Shown: one piece after another, positions 1 through 8,420 of the stretch
Position numbering within the stretch: the first letter of the stretch is position 1
Layout of the letters: each line of letters opens with the position of its first letter
Source: Marinilabilia rubra
Lineage (GTDB): Bacteria; Bacteroidota; Bacteroidia; Bacteroidales; Marinilabiliaceae
DNA length: 64,000 bases
Reading direction: 5' to 3'
Assembly (NCBI RefSeq): GCF_003121985.1
Contig: NZ_QEWP01000006.1
Span: 1 to 64,000 of the forward strand
Notes under the pieces: model-generated
The model's input: only the letters and a program-made list of their open reading frames with translations
The model's database searches: none
Told to the model about the DNA's origin: nothing
Position numbers and translations under genes: made by a program

Positions 1-53
1 CTTAGTTTTTTAAATATGCCGCAAAAAGAATCAAAATTTCTTAACTTCGAAAG

Positions 54-102
54 TTTCCAGCTTCTAACTTCTAACTTCCAGCCTCCAGCTTCCGGCTTCC
101 GC
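54..102. repeat. Heptameric tandem repeat tract, locus 1
   Basis: Seven consecutive 7-bp units run in exact phase: TTTCCAG, CTTCTAA (twice), CTTCCAG, CCTCCAG, CTTCCGG, CTTCCGC. On the minus strand the unit reads approximately GYTRGAA. The same kind of unit recurs at 27060-27108, and a related period-7 tract lies at 22426-22495. It is intergenic, downstream of the YceI gene. Its function is unknown. Confidence 0.75.
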
Positions 103-185
103 GCGGCTGGGCTACTTTTATCTAAAAGTCTAACGATCTATTGTACTAAGGTGCAGATTTTCAATATTATACGATATATCTTATG

Positions 186-219
186 TCTATCCCGAAGCAT
201 CGGGACTAACGATCTATTG
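186..219. repeat. 34-bp repeat containing a 16-bp palindrome (copy 1)
   Basis: A 34-bp stretch found in perfect inverted orientation at 35297-35330. It contains the hairpin TCCCGA-AGCA-TCGGGA (190-205) followed by ACTAACGATCTATTG. A second partial copy of the right half (TAACGATCTATTG) lies near 132-144. It sits 14 bp past the YceI stop codon and could fold in the transcript, but it lacks a clear U-tract. Confidence 0.8.
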
Positions 220-232
220 TAAAAAGGTACAA

Positions 233-805
233 TTATTCAAATGTGACCATAAAATCAAGCTCAAAATCATCATAAATCATCTTATCCCCAAGGTTATCAA
301 AGAATGACCCTGATCCGTAACGTACATCATACTTTGCCCTGTCCACAACCAGCTTCCCTTCAAACGTTTTGTCATCAGCAGTAGCGTCAAACGAAACAGG
401 ATTGGTATTTCCTTTAATCATCATTTTTCCGGTAAACTTATACTTATCGGCACCTGTTTTTTCTCCGTTTTCAATGACCAGTGTAGCTGTTGGATATTTG
501 TCAACACCGAAGAAATCGTCAGATTTCAAGTGTCCTACTAGTTTGGCTTTTGTCTCGGCATCATCAATATCCTGGTTGCTGATGGAAGTCATATCCACCA
601 CAAACTTACCTGAAACAAAATCTTCACCCGATTTCTCGAGATATCCGGATAGCAATTTTATATGTCCGGTGTGAGATCCGGTTACTTTCTTACCGGTCCA
701 GGTAATTTTACTATCTGTCACACTCATTTCACTTTTCTGAGCGAAAAGCGAAGGACTGGTTGCCAACAAGCCCAATGCAATAATTAATGTTGTCAATTTC
801 TTCAT
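233..805 (-). CDS. YceI family periplasmic protein
   Basis: YceI-like lipocalin-fold protein that binds polyisoprenoid or other amphiphilic ligands in the periplasm. I start it at the ATG at 805 (190 aa), because the translation from there opens with a clean signal peptide (MKKLTTLIIALGLLATSP, cleavage near SLFAQ) that longer versions would bury. The usual YceI features are visible: an early W-T-G-K segment, a central VVDMTSI strand, a GHLKSDDFF-D-YPTAT segment and a closing FELDFMV strand. The length is normal for the family. It is monocistronic, separated from the upstream kbl gene by a terminator. The ligand is unknown. Confidence 0.9.
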   Translation of the reverse strand: MKKLTTLIIALGLLATSPSLFAQKSEMSVTDSKITWTGKKVTGSHTGHIKLLSGYLEKSGEDFVSGKFVVDMTSISNQDIDDAETKAKLVGHLKSDDFFGVDKYPTATLVIENGEKTGADKYKFTGKMMIKGNTNPVSFDATADDKTFEGKLVVDRAKYDVRYGSGSFFDNLGDKMIYDDFELDFMVTFE

Positions 806-884
806 GGTCAAATTCTTTTTATTGATTTTAAATAACAAACAACCTGACCCGGAAAAAGGTTTAAAGTCTGTCTCTTATAACGAA

Positions 885-919
885 AAAACAGAGATGCATC
901 TTTGACACATCTCTGTTTT
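885..919 (-). terminator. Rho-independent terminator of kbl
   Basis: A 12-bp inverted repeat (AAAACAGAGATG / CATCTCTGTTTT) around a short loop is followed on the minus strand by a T-run. It lies 53 bp after the kbl stop codon and before the YceI start. The A/T runs on both sides would let it work in both directions. Confidence 0.8.
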
Positions 920-971
920 AAATATAAAAGGGTAACTGATTGACTTATTATTTCCGGATGAACCCTCCTGC

Positions 972-2159
972 TTAAATCACCTTAAGCTCTTTCCCAATTG
1001 TCACAAAAGCATCAATGGCCTTATCCAAATGTTCTCTCTCATGAGCTGCGGAAAGCTGAATACGGATCCGGGCCTGTCCTTTAGGCACTACAGGATAATA
1101 AAATCCGGTAACATAGATTCCTTCCTCCAGCAATTTGGCAGCAAATTCCTGCGAAAGCTTGGCATCGTACAACATTAGAGCAACGATGGCTGAATTGGAA
1201 GGCTTAATATCAAACCCGGCCTCTGATATTTTAGTTTTAAAGTATTCGGCATTATCCATCAATTTGTCACGAAGGGCCGTAGATTCAGTCATCATATCAA
1301 ACACCTCGCTTGCAGCACCAACAATGGCTGGTGCCAATGAGTTACTGAAAAGATAGGGACGAGACCGTTGACGAAGCATCTCAATGACTTCTTTTTTTCC
1401 GGTGGTATATCCCCCAAGAGCGCCTCCAAGAGCTTTTCCTAATGTGCCGGTAATAATGTCTACACGATCCATCACATCGTGGTATTCGTGGGTTCCACGA
1501 CCGGTTTTACCAATAAATCCGGCTGAGTGACAATCATCAATCATCACCATGGCATTATACTTATCCGCCAGATCACAAATCTTATTAAGCGGAGCAATAT
1601 CGCCATCCATCGAGAAAACACCATCCGTAACTACGATACGGAATCGTTGTGCCTGTGCCTCTTGCAATTGCTTTTCAAGATCTTCCATATCAGCATGTTT
1701 GTACCTGTACCGGGCAGCTTTGCAAAGCCTCACACCGTCAATAATACTGGCATGGTTCAATGCATCTGATATAATGGCATCTTCACTGGTAAATAATGGC
1801 TCAAAAACACCTCCATTGGCATCAAAGCAGGCAGCATAAAGGATGGTGTCCTCCATACCAAAGAATTTGGCAATTTTTTCTTCCAGATTCTTGTGAATAT
1901 CCTGGGTCCCGCAAATAAATCGAACCGAAGATAAACCATAGCCATGAGAATCCATTGCTTTATGGGCCGCTTCAATAACTCTTGGATGTGAGGATAATCC
2001 CAAATAATTATTGGCACAAAAGTTCAGCACTTTATCTCCCGTGGTAAGCTCAATTTCTGCTCCCTGGGGTGTGGTAATAATTCGCTCCTGTTTGTAAAGG
2101 CCTGATTCTTTAATATTATCAAGTTCTTTTTGAAGGTGGTCTTTATATTTACCGTACAT
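972..2159 (-). CDS. kbl: Glycine C-acetyltransferase (2-amino-3-ketobutyrate CoA ligase)
   Basis: PLP enzyme of the alpha-oxoamine synthase family. It cleaves 2-amino-3-oxobutyrate with CoA to glycine and acetyl-CoA, the second step of threonine breakdown. The length (395 aa) matches the family. Visible landmarks are the CANNYLGL start of the fold (about residues 48-55), the [12 protein letters not shown]-binding region (206-214) and the Schiff-base lysine in [10 protein letters not shown] (K242). Related KBL/AONS/ALAS enzymes share the fold, but overall similarity and length fit Kbl best. No threonine dehydrogenase gene is adjacent. A TAACTTTG promoter box lies upstream and a hairpin terminator downstream, so it appears monocistronic. 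Confidence 0.93.
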   Translation of the reverse strand: MYGKYKDHLQKELDNIKESGLYKQERIITTPQGAEIELTTGDKVLNFCANNYLGLSSHPRVIEAAHKAMDSHGYGLSSVRFICGTQDIHKNLEEKIAKFFGMEDTILYAACFDANGGVFEPLFTSEDAIISDALNHASIIDGVRLCKAARYRYKHADMEDLEKQLQEAQAQRFRIVVTDGVFSMDGDIAPLNKICDLADKYNAMVMIDDCHSAGFIGKTGRGTHEYHDVMDRVDIITGTLGKALGGALGGYTTGKKEVIEMLRQRSRPYLFSNSLAPAIVGAASEVFDMMTESTALRDKLMDNAEYFKTKISEAGFDIKPSNSAIVALMLYDAKLSQEFAAKLLEEGIYVTGFYYPVVPKGQARIRIQLSAAHEREHLDKAIDAFVTIGKELKVI

Positions 2160-2183
2160 AGCGATATTGTTTTACATTTTTAG

Positions 2184-2191
2184 CAAAGTTA
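2184..2191 (-). promoter_or_regulatory. Candidate promoter -7 box for kbl
   Basis: The minus strand reads TAACTTTG, an exact match to the Bacteroidota TAnnTTTG box, 25 bp before the kbl start. No clear TTG lies at the standard distance upstream, so the assignment rests on the -7 box and its position. Confidence 0.5.
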
Positions 2192-2306
2192 AAGATGCAG
2201 ACAGCTAAAAAAAATGACAAAAGATAGATAGTCTATCCAAATCTTATAAAACATCTATTATGCCGCAATACTCCGTTAAACTATTATAAATGCCGGATTG
2301 AAATAA

Positions 2307-2353
2307 AAAAACGGACAATCTCAGGAGTAATTATCTCCGGGATTGCCCGTTCT
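2307..2353 (-). terminator. Terminator after adenosine kinase
   Basis: On the minus strand an ACGGGCAATC arm pairs with GATTGTCCGT (with G-U pairs), has a smaller inner hairpin, and ends in a run of seven T. It is 25 bp past the stop codon of the kinase gene. Confidence 0.75.
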
Positions 2354-2377
2354 AGTATTTGGGAATAATGAACAATC

Positions 2378-3358
2378 CTAATTCATCATAGCTTTGACTT
2401 GTTTATTTATGGTATCCCAGGTCTCATCATCCATCTTGGGTCCAATGACTTCAATTACTTTTCCGGCCAAAAGTGATCCAATCTGACCACACTTCTCGAT
2501 GGACAATCCATGAATCATTCCAAACAGAAACCCTGAAGCATACAAATCTCCTGCACCTGTAGTATCAAGGCTTTCTACTTCAATAGCCGAAACCTGAACA
2601 ACTTCATCATGACGTTTTATCATGGAGCCTTTTTTCCCAAGCTTGAGAATTGTCAGATCACAATAATCAGAGATCTTATGCAAAGCCTTCTCATCTTCAA
2701 GTCCGGTAAATGCTTTAGCTTCCTCTTCATTGGCAAAAAGAATATCGACATAATTCTCAACCATTTCATGCAGAAAATCCAGATTATCCTCAACCACATT
2801 AAAACTGGCCAAATCAAGAGAGACGGTAAGCCCCTTACTTTTTGCCAACTGAAGGGCGTGACGAATCAACTCTCGATTTTGCACCAAATATCCTTCAATA
2901 TGCAAAATACTATATCCGTTGAAGATGTCCTCATGAACCTCGTGATGTGCAAGTTCAACTGCAGCTCCAAGAAAAGTAGCAAAAGTACGTTCAGAATCCG
3001 GACTGATCAGCGCAAAAGCACGCCCCGACTCACTTGGACTCTCCAGCAAAAGTGGTTTAATGTTTCTGTTTTCAAGGTCAGACCTGAAAAATTCGCCCCA
3101 TTCATCTTTTCCAACCTTTCCGAAAAAAGCGGTTTCTATCCCCAAATTTGCCAATCCATGGATCGTATTGGCAGCGGACCCTCCGGATGCCTGGTTGCGA
3201 GGAAAGTCCCTGGTAGCCAACAATACATTGCCTACTTCTTTCACGTCGACCAGCTGCATAGAGCCTTTGGGGTAATTCAAATCAGAAAGAATGGTATCAT
3301 CCTGCAAACGCGTTAAAATATCTACCAACGCATTCCCCATCCCAATAACCTTACTCAT
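2378..3358 (-). CDS. PfkB-family sugar/nucleoside kinase, probable adenosine kinase
   Basis: Ribokinase-fold kinase of 326 aa. The first PfkB signature is seen as GGSAANTIHGLANLG (59-73). The second is DTTGAGD (265-271), with D271 as expected catalytic base. Close Bacteroidota relatives are usually annotated adenosine kinase (ATP + adenosine to AMP). The sequence alone cannot exclude another nucleoside or a sugar as substrate. It is flanked by its own terminator and transcribed divergently from the tRNA-Asn unit. Confidence 0.85.
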   Translation of the reverse strand: MSKVIGMGNALVDILTRLQDDTILSDLNYPKGSMQLVDVKEVGNVLLATRDFPRNQASGGSAANTIHGLANLGIETAFFGKVGKDEWGEFFRSDLENRNIKPLLLESPSESGRAFALISPDSERTFATFLGAAVELAHHEVHEDIFNGYSILHIEGYLVQNRELIRHALQLAKSKGLTVSLDLASFNVVEDNLDFLHEMVENYVDILFANEEEAKAFTGLEDEKALHKISDYCDLTILKLGKKGSMIKRHDEVVQVSAIEVESLDTTGAGDLYASGFLFGMIHGLSIEKCGQIGSLLAGKVIEVIGPKMDDETWDTINKQVKAMMN

Positions 3359-3443
3359 AATCTCTTCTGTTTTTTTTCGACTGCAAAGATGGCCATTTTT
3401 TTAGAAAGTTGCAGGAGAAAAGAAATTTTTCCGCCCTCAGCTA

Positions 3444-3474
3444 TTGCATAATTCAAGTAAAGAATATAGTTTTG
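3444..3474 (+). promoter_or_regulatory. Promoter for the tRNA-Asn unit
   Basis: A TTG (3444-3446) is followed after 20 bp by TAGTTTTG (3467-3474), matching the Bacteroidota -33 TTG / -7 TAnnTTTG arrangement. Transcription would begin near 3482 and run through the tRNA-like pseudogene before reaching the intact tRNA. Confidence 0.7.
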
Positions 3475-3518
3475 CATCCGCAATAGGGGAAACAATGGTT
3501 CTCCCAATCTTAAAATCT

Positions 3519-3590
3519 TCCTCAGTAGCTTCCCGATGGTTCGGGATTAGAGCGGTTCCGACGCTTCGGAATTAATCCGTAAGTCAGAGG
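3519..3590 (+). pseudogene. Degenerate tRNA-Asn copy carrying two 16-bp palindromes
   Basis: The segment aligns with the intact tRNA-Asn 40 bp downstream. TCCTCAGTAGCT, TTAGAGCGG and TTAATCCGT are shared exactly, and the part after that decays. The D-loop heptamer CAGTTGG is replaced by the hairpin TCCCGATGGTTCGGGA (3531-3546). The anticodon-arm heptamer CGGACTG is replaced by TTCCGACGCTTCGGAA (3556-3571). The anticodon is lost and no matching 3' acceptor arm is present, so it cannot be a working tRNA. It lies between the probable promoter and the real tRNA, so it is probably transcribed. Confidence 0.8.
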
Positions 3591-3629
3591 TGCTCGTGAT
3601 ACTGAAACAAGATATTTCAAATTAGTTAT

Positions 3630-3706
3630 TCCTCAGTAGCTCAGTTGGTTAGAGCGGCGGACTGTTAATCCGTAGGTCGTAGGTTCAAGTCCTACCTGGG
3701 GAGCCA
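3630..3706 (+). tRNA. tRNA-Asn (GTT)
   Basis: A complete cloverleaf of 77 nt including encoded CCA. The acceptor stem is TCCTCAG / CTGGGGA with one G-U pair, discriminator G. The D arm is GCTC/GAGC, the anticodon loop is CTGTTAA with anticodon GTT, and the T arm is GTAGG-TTCAAGT-CCTAC. It is followed directly by a terminator. Confidence 0.97.
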
Positions 3707-3710
3707 TTTA

Positions 3711-3741
3711 AAAAGCCATCTCATTGTGAGGTGGCTTTTTT
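3711..3741 (+). terminator. tRNA-Asn terminator
   Basis: The hairpin AAAGCCATCTCA-TTG-TGAGGTGGCTTT with a trailing T-run starts 5 nt after the tRNA CCA end. Confidence 0.9.
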
Positions 3742-3986
3742 GTGCCTTGAACCTGGCTTCAACTCTGTTCATCTCTTCGTCCCTCAGTGTTCTCTGTGGT
3801 TTAAAATAAACCCGGCAGGTCCGGTATTTTCTACAAAAACCTCTGAAGACAAGGAGAAGCGCAGAGGGGAGCATCTTTTTCATAAGAGGACAAAGGTGAT
3901 GTCAAGGGTAGGTTCGGCAGAAGTGAAATAAAAAACAGAACGCAGAAAACTCAGGTTTGAGTACCCAGGGCCGAACCCCAAAAAGA

Positions 3987-5114
3987 TTATTCCATTCTTT
4001 CGTAAACTTCAGTTATATCATACCCCTCAAAGTTCATTTTCCGGGTAAGCTTCCCTGCTTCTATGGAGTTGGTTTCCAGAGCATCCCTCCCTTCCATTTC
4101 CGATTTAGAATGATAAAGAATTTTAAGATTTAAAACCTCACCGTCCAGCTCATACTTCAAAACACCTGTAACTATCTCTCCATTTTCATATTCATAAAAG
4201 CTTGCAAGGTTTTGTTTATTGTAAACCCTTACAGCCTCTTTTACTTTAATATCATCTTTAGTCCCGTCAGGTTTCATGTATTCATATGAGATAAGTTTCC
4301 AGGTGCCTTCCAGATCGGGAGTTTTAGCCATTTGATGTTTCATCAGTTCTTTAGCCAGGGCAGACTTATTCTGGCTTGCTTCAAAATCGGGGTTTACCGC
4401 CAAAGCTTTCTCAAAACTTTTGTAAGCATTTCCATAGTCGCCTGCTGCCATAAAGTAATCTCCTTTTGAATCGTATGGATTAAACTTTTCAGATTCCAGT
4501 TCTATGTATTTATTGAACGCTTTTTCTGCGGCCTCAAAATTTTTAAGCCCCAGATTGGCATACCCAATCATATTATACACCGGTCCTTTCCGGTCGGATA
4601 ATTCCAATAACTTTTCATAATCCTCCAGCGCTTTTTCATATTCCCCCTTTGAATAGTGAAAAAAACCAGAAAGGTCATAAGAAAAGGGGGCATTTGGATA
4701 TAACTCCACTAGCTCCTTACCATATTTTGCAACATCCGGTTCTTTTTTTTCATCGATAATATCTTCAAGCAATGACTTCAATAGTTTTTCACCTTCGTTC
4801 AAATCGGCATCGGATTCAATGGCATTTTTGGCATAAAACATAAAATCAATTTTATCCCCTTCCTGCATCCCCAGTTTAGACAGTTGGTAATAGCCCATAA
4901 AGAATTCAGGATCTAACATTACTGCTTTTTCAAGAAGTTCTTTGGATTTTTTGAGATTAAAGTCATACATAGCCTCAACGGCCTCGTAATAAAGTTCAGT
5001 AGCCTCGTCGGAGGAAGTGGTGATTGGCATTTTCTCTTGCTGTGCCAATAAGGTGAAAGGTATCATCACCAAAAGGGCAAGCAACAACGGAAGTGAAATT
5101 TTTAATTTAAACAT
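3987..5114 (-). CDS. Exported TPR-repeat protein with lipocalin-like C-terminal domain
   Basis: 375 aa. An N-terminal signal peptide (about 1-24, ending LLAQ) is followed by TPR-type helical repeats from about residue 40 to 260; typical helices include AMYDFNLKKSKELLEKAV and a run of NLGLKNFEAAEKAFNKYI type. From about 268 a beta-rich segment starts LEGTWKLISYEY, resembling lipocalin-like/DUF4488-type domains of Bacteroidota. TPRs normally mediate protein contacts, so a periplasmic scaffold or chaperone-like role is inference. It is last in a run of minus-strand genes reaching back to about 9.67 kb. Confidence 0.75.
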   Translation of the reverse strand: MFKLKISLPLLLALLVMIPFTLLAQQEKMPITTSSDEATELYYEAVEAMYDFNLKKSKELLEKAVMLDPEFFMGYYQLSKLGMQEGDKIDFMFYAKNAIESDADLNEGEKLLKSLLEDIIDEKKEPDVAKYGKELVELYPNAPFSYDLSGFFHYSKGEYEKALEDYEKLLELSDRKGPVYNMIGYANLGLKNFEAAEKAFNKYIELESEKFNPYDSKGDYFMAAGDYGNAYKSFEKALAVNPDFEASQNKSALAKELMKHQMAKTPDLEGTWKLISYEYMKPDGTKDDIKVKEAVRVYNKQNLASFYEYENGEIVTGVLKYELDGEVLNLKILYHSKSEMEGRDALETNSIEAGKLTRKMNFEGYDITEVYERME

Positions 5115-5215
5115 GGCCCTAATATTTTGATTATCAAAGGCAATTTACCCCACAAACGGAGAGATGGTCAACCTTTTTCATCAAAATCAGGAAAAAATCA
5201 TAGACAAAAACAATT

Positions 5216-6091
5216 TCAATAAGAAGTGGAATCAAAGAAAAATGAAAACTGAATCCCAAAACTGAAATGATTCAATTCTAATTGCTTCTCAGTAGTTAAG
5301 CGATTGTGTTCAGAATACACCCAGGGCTTGGATGTTAGCTTGAACGCATACCCTGCATAGGCTCCTAAAGTCAGGTAAGTTGAACTCCAATAATCCGGGG
5401 AGTTTACCTTATAGAAAAATCTCACACCGGCATGTCCTGTGGTTTGGTTGATTCTAAGATCCAGATCTCTGTCCCGCAGATATTGCTCTATGGGAATCTT
5501 ACGCTCTTTAAAACTGTTGATAAGACGGAAGCGGTTCCATTTTAAAGCCACCTCGGGGATAATGTGAAACCGTTTAGCATTACGGATATTATACCCGAAA
5601 TGAAGTCCGTATTGATTTTTTGTTACTTCAACATTTAGTGAATCATACTCTTCACCCCCATTCCCGCTAAACCCCATACTAAATCCGGCATAGATGTTAT
5701 TAAAATAAAACCCCAGTTCAAAATTGGCTATCCCCGGGTTTATCCCAAGTTCATCAACATTGAAATCGCCCAGAATAGTTTCAAATTCATCAAAATCAAA
5801 GGCCAGAAACCCGACATCAAACATAAGCTCCATGGCCCATAAGCTTCGCGAGTTGTTCCGCCCTTGAAATTGCTCGAAATAATAGGAATATCCCCGAAGT
5901 TCCACTATTTCGTCTAATCTCCGGTTAATGGAATCGGCTTCCAACTGTAACCCGGAGTTTAAACCAGAAATTACTTCACCCCCACCTTTAGGGCTACCTG
6001 AGAATTGATTATTATTTGCAAGTAATGGACGTGGAATCAACCAAAATAAAAGTCCTAATAAGACACAAGTCAGGGATAAGTTTCTCATCAT
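5216..6091 (-). CDS. Outer-membrane beta-barrel protein, uncharacterised
   Basis: 291 aa with a signal peptide (about 1-26, ending LLANN). The rest is alternating hydrophobic/polar strands rich in Tyr, Phe and Gly (for example GFYFNNIYAGFSMGFSG and YGLHFGYNI), and it ends FSFFFDSTSY, typical of small outer-membrane barrels. I do not recognise a named family. It follows the VOC gene and precedes the TPR gene with gaps of about 31 and 101 bp, so co-transcription is possible. Confidence 0.6.
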   Translation of the reverse strand: MMRNLSLTCVLLGLLFWLIPRPLLANNNQFSGSPKGGGEVISGLNSGLQLEADSINRRLDEIVELRGYSYYFEQFQGRNNSRSLWAMELMFDVGFLAFDFDEFETILGDFNVDELGINPGIANFELGFYFNNIYAGFSMGFSGNGGEEYDSLNVEVTKNQYGLHFGYNIRNAKRFHIIPEVALKWNRFRLINSFKERKIPIEQYLRDRDLDLRINQTTGHAGVRFFYKVNSPDYWSSTYLTLGAYAGYAFKLTSKPWVYSEHNRLTTEKQLELNHFSFGIQFSFFFDSTSY

Positions 6092-6122
6092 AAAAAGGGT
6101 TTCCGTATTTTACTACCATCCA

Positions 6123-6521
6123 TTATTCCCAAAAGTCAGAGCCAATCTCAATAAGGTTTCCTTCCGGATCAGCCACCATTGAGGATCGCATTTTCCAGGG
6201 TTCATCACGGGGAGGATATACCTCTCTGGCACCCGCTCTCACCAAACGATTATAGGTCTCATCAACATTTTCGGGAGCTCCCACATTGATGGCAAGCTCA
6301 AAGGTACCGTTAAGTCCCTCTGGATAAGATGGCTCCTGCCCCAGCAATCCGGCCAATTCCCTCCTTTCGTACATGGCAAAGCGAATACCGTCATGCTTAA
6401 ACTCTGCGTAGGGACCATTTCCGTCCCACTCAATAGGAATCCCTACGACCTGGTTGTAGAAATTTACCATTTTTGAAAGGTCCTGAACAAACAGGCCAAT
6501 CATATCAAATTTTACTTTCAT
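6123..6521 (-). CDS. VOC (glyoxalase/bleomycin-resistance fold) protein
   Basis: A 132-aa single-domain VOC protein. I chose the ATG at 6521, where the first beta strand (MKVKFDMIGLFVQDLSKMVNFY) begins; the upstream extension overlaps the preceding gene region and looks unnatural. A paired beta-alpha-beta-beta-beta arrangement is visible, ending DPEGNLIEIGSDFWE, with the late glutamate typical of the metal site. VOC proteins include lyases, dioxygenases and drug-binding proteins; the substrate cannot be told from sequence. Confidence 0.8.
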   Translation of the reverse strand: MKVKFDMIGLFVQDLSKMVNFYNQVVGIPIEWDGNGPYAEFKHDGIRFAMYERRELAGLLGQEPSYPEGLNGTFELAINVGAPENVDETYNRLVRAGAREVYPPRDEPWKMRSSMVADPEGNLIEIGSDFWE

Positions 6522-6552
6522 CGTAAAACAATTTAATTGCCATCTGAATGCT

Positions 6553-6939
6553 TTATCCCGATATTTTTCGGATGATAAGGGTAGCAACAAACACTTCCAG
6601 AAGGCTTAACGGGACTGCATAATAGAGTAAACTTAAAGGTAAAACTCCGAGATTTCCCACTACCAGCCACATCAGGACAAAGCAGGCAAACCATGCAAGA
6701 AAAGTGGCTGAAAGCAACGAGAACTTCCGGGATATAACAAAAATGAAAATAGCCATAAACATGGACCAAACTCCCCAGATCACCCCATTTAAAGGCTCTG
6801 CTGGATATGTCAATCCCATTACCTGATAATGATTTTCCCAAATGCGCTTAAACAACCATTCGTTTCTGACAAACTCCGAAAAAACAATCCACCCTGATGC
6901 CAACAATATGGAAATAAATACGTTAATGACACGTTTCAT
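6553..6939 (-). CDS. Small four-helix membrane protein, uncharacterised
   Basis: 128 aa from the ATG at 6939. Four hydrophobic segments are visible: VFISILLASGWIVF, the stretch after NGVIWGVWSMFMAIFIF, FLAWFACFVLMWLVV and LLYYAVPLSLLEVFVATLI. A longer reading to 6993 would overlap the end of the upstream gene, and its extra N-terminus does not look like a membrane protein start. No family recognised. It lies in a series of small integral membrane protein genes downstream of an ECF sigma factor. Confidence 0.65.
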   Translation of the reverse strand: MKRVINVFISILLASGWIVFSEFVRNEWLFKRIWENHYQVMGLTYPAEPLNGVIWGVWSMFMAIFIFVISRKFSLLSATFLAWFACFVLMWLVVGNLGVLPLSLLYYAVPLSLLEVFVATLIIRKISG

Positions 6940-6976
6940 AAGCCTACTTTTGGTGAAAAATAATTTCCGGGGAAAA

Positions 6977-7543
6977 CTACCCTGCAAGCGCATTTACTTT
7001 AGGCTGAACAAACCAAACTCCAATGGGATAAAACCAAAGAAGAAAGAATTCCCCTGCATAATCGGAAAAGGTAACTTCACGTTGAAGTTCAACCGTCCTG
7101 ATGGTTTTTGACACAAAATAAAGACAGTAAAACATACAGAACATGGCAAAGAAATGTAACGGAACAATTATGGAGAGAAATAGCCAGATTGAGCCCAGCT
7201 CAGGTTCTCCCCCACTCATTGCCAATGTCCCTGAGAAATAAATTATTGAAACCACAAGCAAAGGCAAATATATTATCGGAAAAAAGAAAAAATATTGAAA
7301 CCGCTTTACTTTCATAGTTACTCCGGAGGGCATCTTTTTCTGCAGACCTATAGCCATGGACCACAGCCAGCCCATAAAACTTCCGAGATAAAGAATAACT
7401 ACCACAGGCATTACAAACAACATAATCCATGGAATTTCAGTCACCAAAAGAACCGGAACTACAGCCATTTGTAAAAAGAAAGGAATGGCAAAGGTGATTA
7501 GAAAGATTTGCCAGTGTCTGGCATTCAGGAATTTTTCTCTCAT
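6977..7543 (-). CDS. Integral membrane protein, uncharacterised
   Basis: 188 aa with about four transmembrane helices (around residues 12-35, 38-65, 85-108 and 118-142) and a C-terminal motif FFLLWFYPIGVWFVQPKVN that recurs in small Bacteroidota membrane proteins. No enzymatic motif is seen. It sits 37 bp upstream of the next small membrane-protein gene on the same strand, so the two are probably co-transcribed. Confidence 0.65.
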   Translation of the reverse strand: MREKFLNARHWQIFLITFAIPFFLQMAVVPVLLVTEIPWIMLFVMPVVVILYLGSFMGWLWSMAIGLQKKMPSGVTMKVKRFQYFFFFPIIYLPLLVVSIIYFSGTLAMSGGEPELGSIWLFLSIIVPLHFFAMFCMFYCLYFVSKTIRTVELQREVTFSDYAGEFFLLWFYPIGVWFVQPKVNALAG

Positions 7544-7639
7544 AGCTAATGAATAGGTTTAATAAATACTTAAACAAGAGGGTCGAATACTAAAATAATG
7601 GAAATAATCTTATAATCCGCATCAAGGAAAGTAATTGGT

Positions 7640-8356
7640 TTAATTAAAAAGGAGCCAACCTAATAAAAAAAGCCCACAGACCAAGGCCATCAAAAGCATC
7701 CAAAAACGTCGCCAACGCAGATGTTTTTGTTTTGCCAGAAAAGAAGACTTTAACGCCTCTGTTTTTAATTCATTTTGAGTTGCCTCCAGCTGGTTAATTT
7801 GAAAAATCTGCTGCTTAAACTCAACCGTTGCATTCAAAATAAACCCGATAAGTACAAATGCCCCGAACACAACAAAGTCTTCCACATCAAGGGGCCGAAC
7901 AGTTTCATACTTTTGTAAAAACCACCCGGTCATTCCGCTTATAATCAAAAGCGGAGCTGTAAGCCCTTTTGCAAATGCAATGGGATATAAAGAAGTTCGA
8001 AGAAAGTTGGTCTTCAAGGCAAGAATATTCTGAAGATCTTTTTGGCCATAATCAATAAGGGGTATTTTCCGAATAAGTCTTAACTCAATTGCCATACCGA
8101 TGGCAGAAATCACCAGCATAACAAGGCCTAACACCCAATTAATTTCCGATGTGAAAGACTGTAAACCAATCCAATAAATAACAACTACTGACTTCAAAAA
8201 AACATCAAAAAAGACATTTCTCTTAAATACCCGGGTTACATCATTAGATTCTTTCATCAGATACCGGTTTATCTGATCCCCTGATAGTTTTCTTCCTGTA
8301 AAATCAGCTCCGGATTTCCAGGAATCTTTATATTTTTCTAAGTCGAAAGTTTTCAT
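7640..8356 (-). CDS. Membrane protein encoded directly after an ECF sigma factor
   Basis: 238 aa. A soluble N-terminus (about 1-50, SWKSGADFTGRKLSGDQINRY) precedes two hydrophobic pairs (about 55-95 and 125-175), a charged helix and a last membrane segment (about 215-237). Its place 64 bp after the sigma factor gene is where anti-sigma factors are usually found. However, it lacks the zinc-binding HxxxCxxC motif and the single-helix layout of classical anti-sigma proteins. A role in sigma control is therefore only positional inference. Confidence 0.6.
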   Translation of the reverse strand: MKTFDLEKYKDSWKSGADFTGRKLSGDQINRYLMKESNDVTRVFKRNVFFDVFLKSVVVIYWIGLQSFTSEINWVLGLVMLVISAIGMAIELRLIRKIPLIDYGQKDLQNILALKTNFLRTSLYPIAFAKGLTAPLLIISGMTGWFLQKYETVRPLDVEDFVVFGAFVLIGFILNATVEFKQQIFQINQLEATQNELKTEALKSSFLAKQKHLRWRRFWMLLMALVCGLFLLGWLLFN

Positions 8357-8420
8357 TTGCTATGAACCCGTTGTAAAAACATTTAAGTAAAAGTAACATA
8401 ACCCCCTGCTGGAATTCAGT

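Noticed and set aside
16-222. 68-aa plus-strand frame
   Set aside because: It runs through a heptameric repeat and a palindrome; no coding character.
2609-3316. 235-aa plus-strand open frame
   Set aside because: It lies wholly opposite the PfkB kinase gene, has no family-like motif and shows typical shadow composition.
3519-3590. Second functional tRNA
   Set aside because: The anticodon arm is replaced and the T and 3' acceptor arms do not pair.
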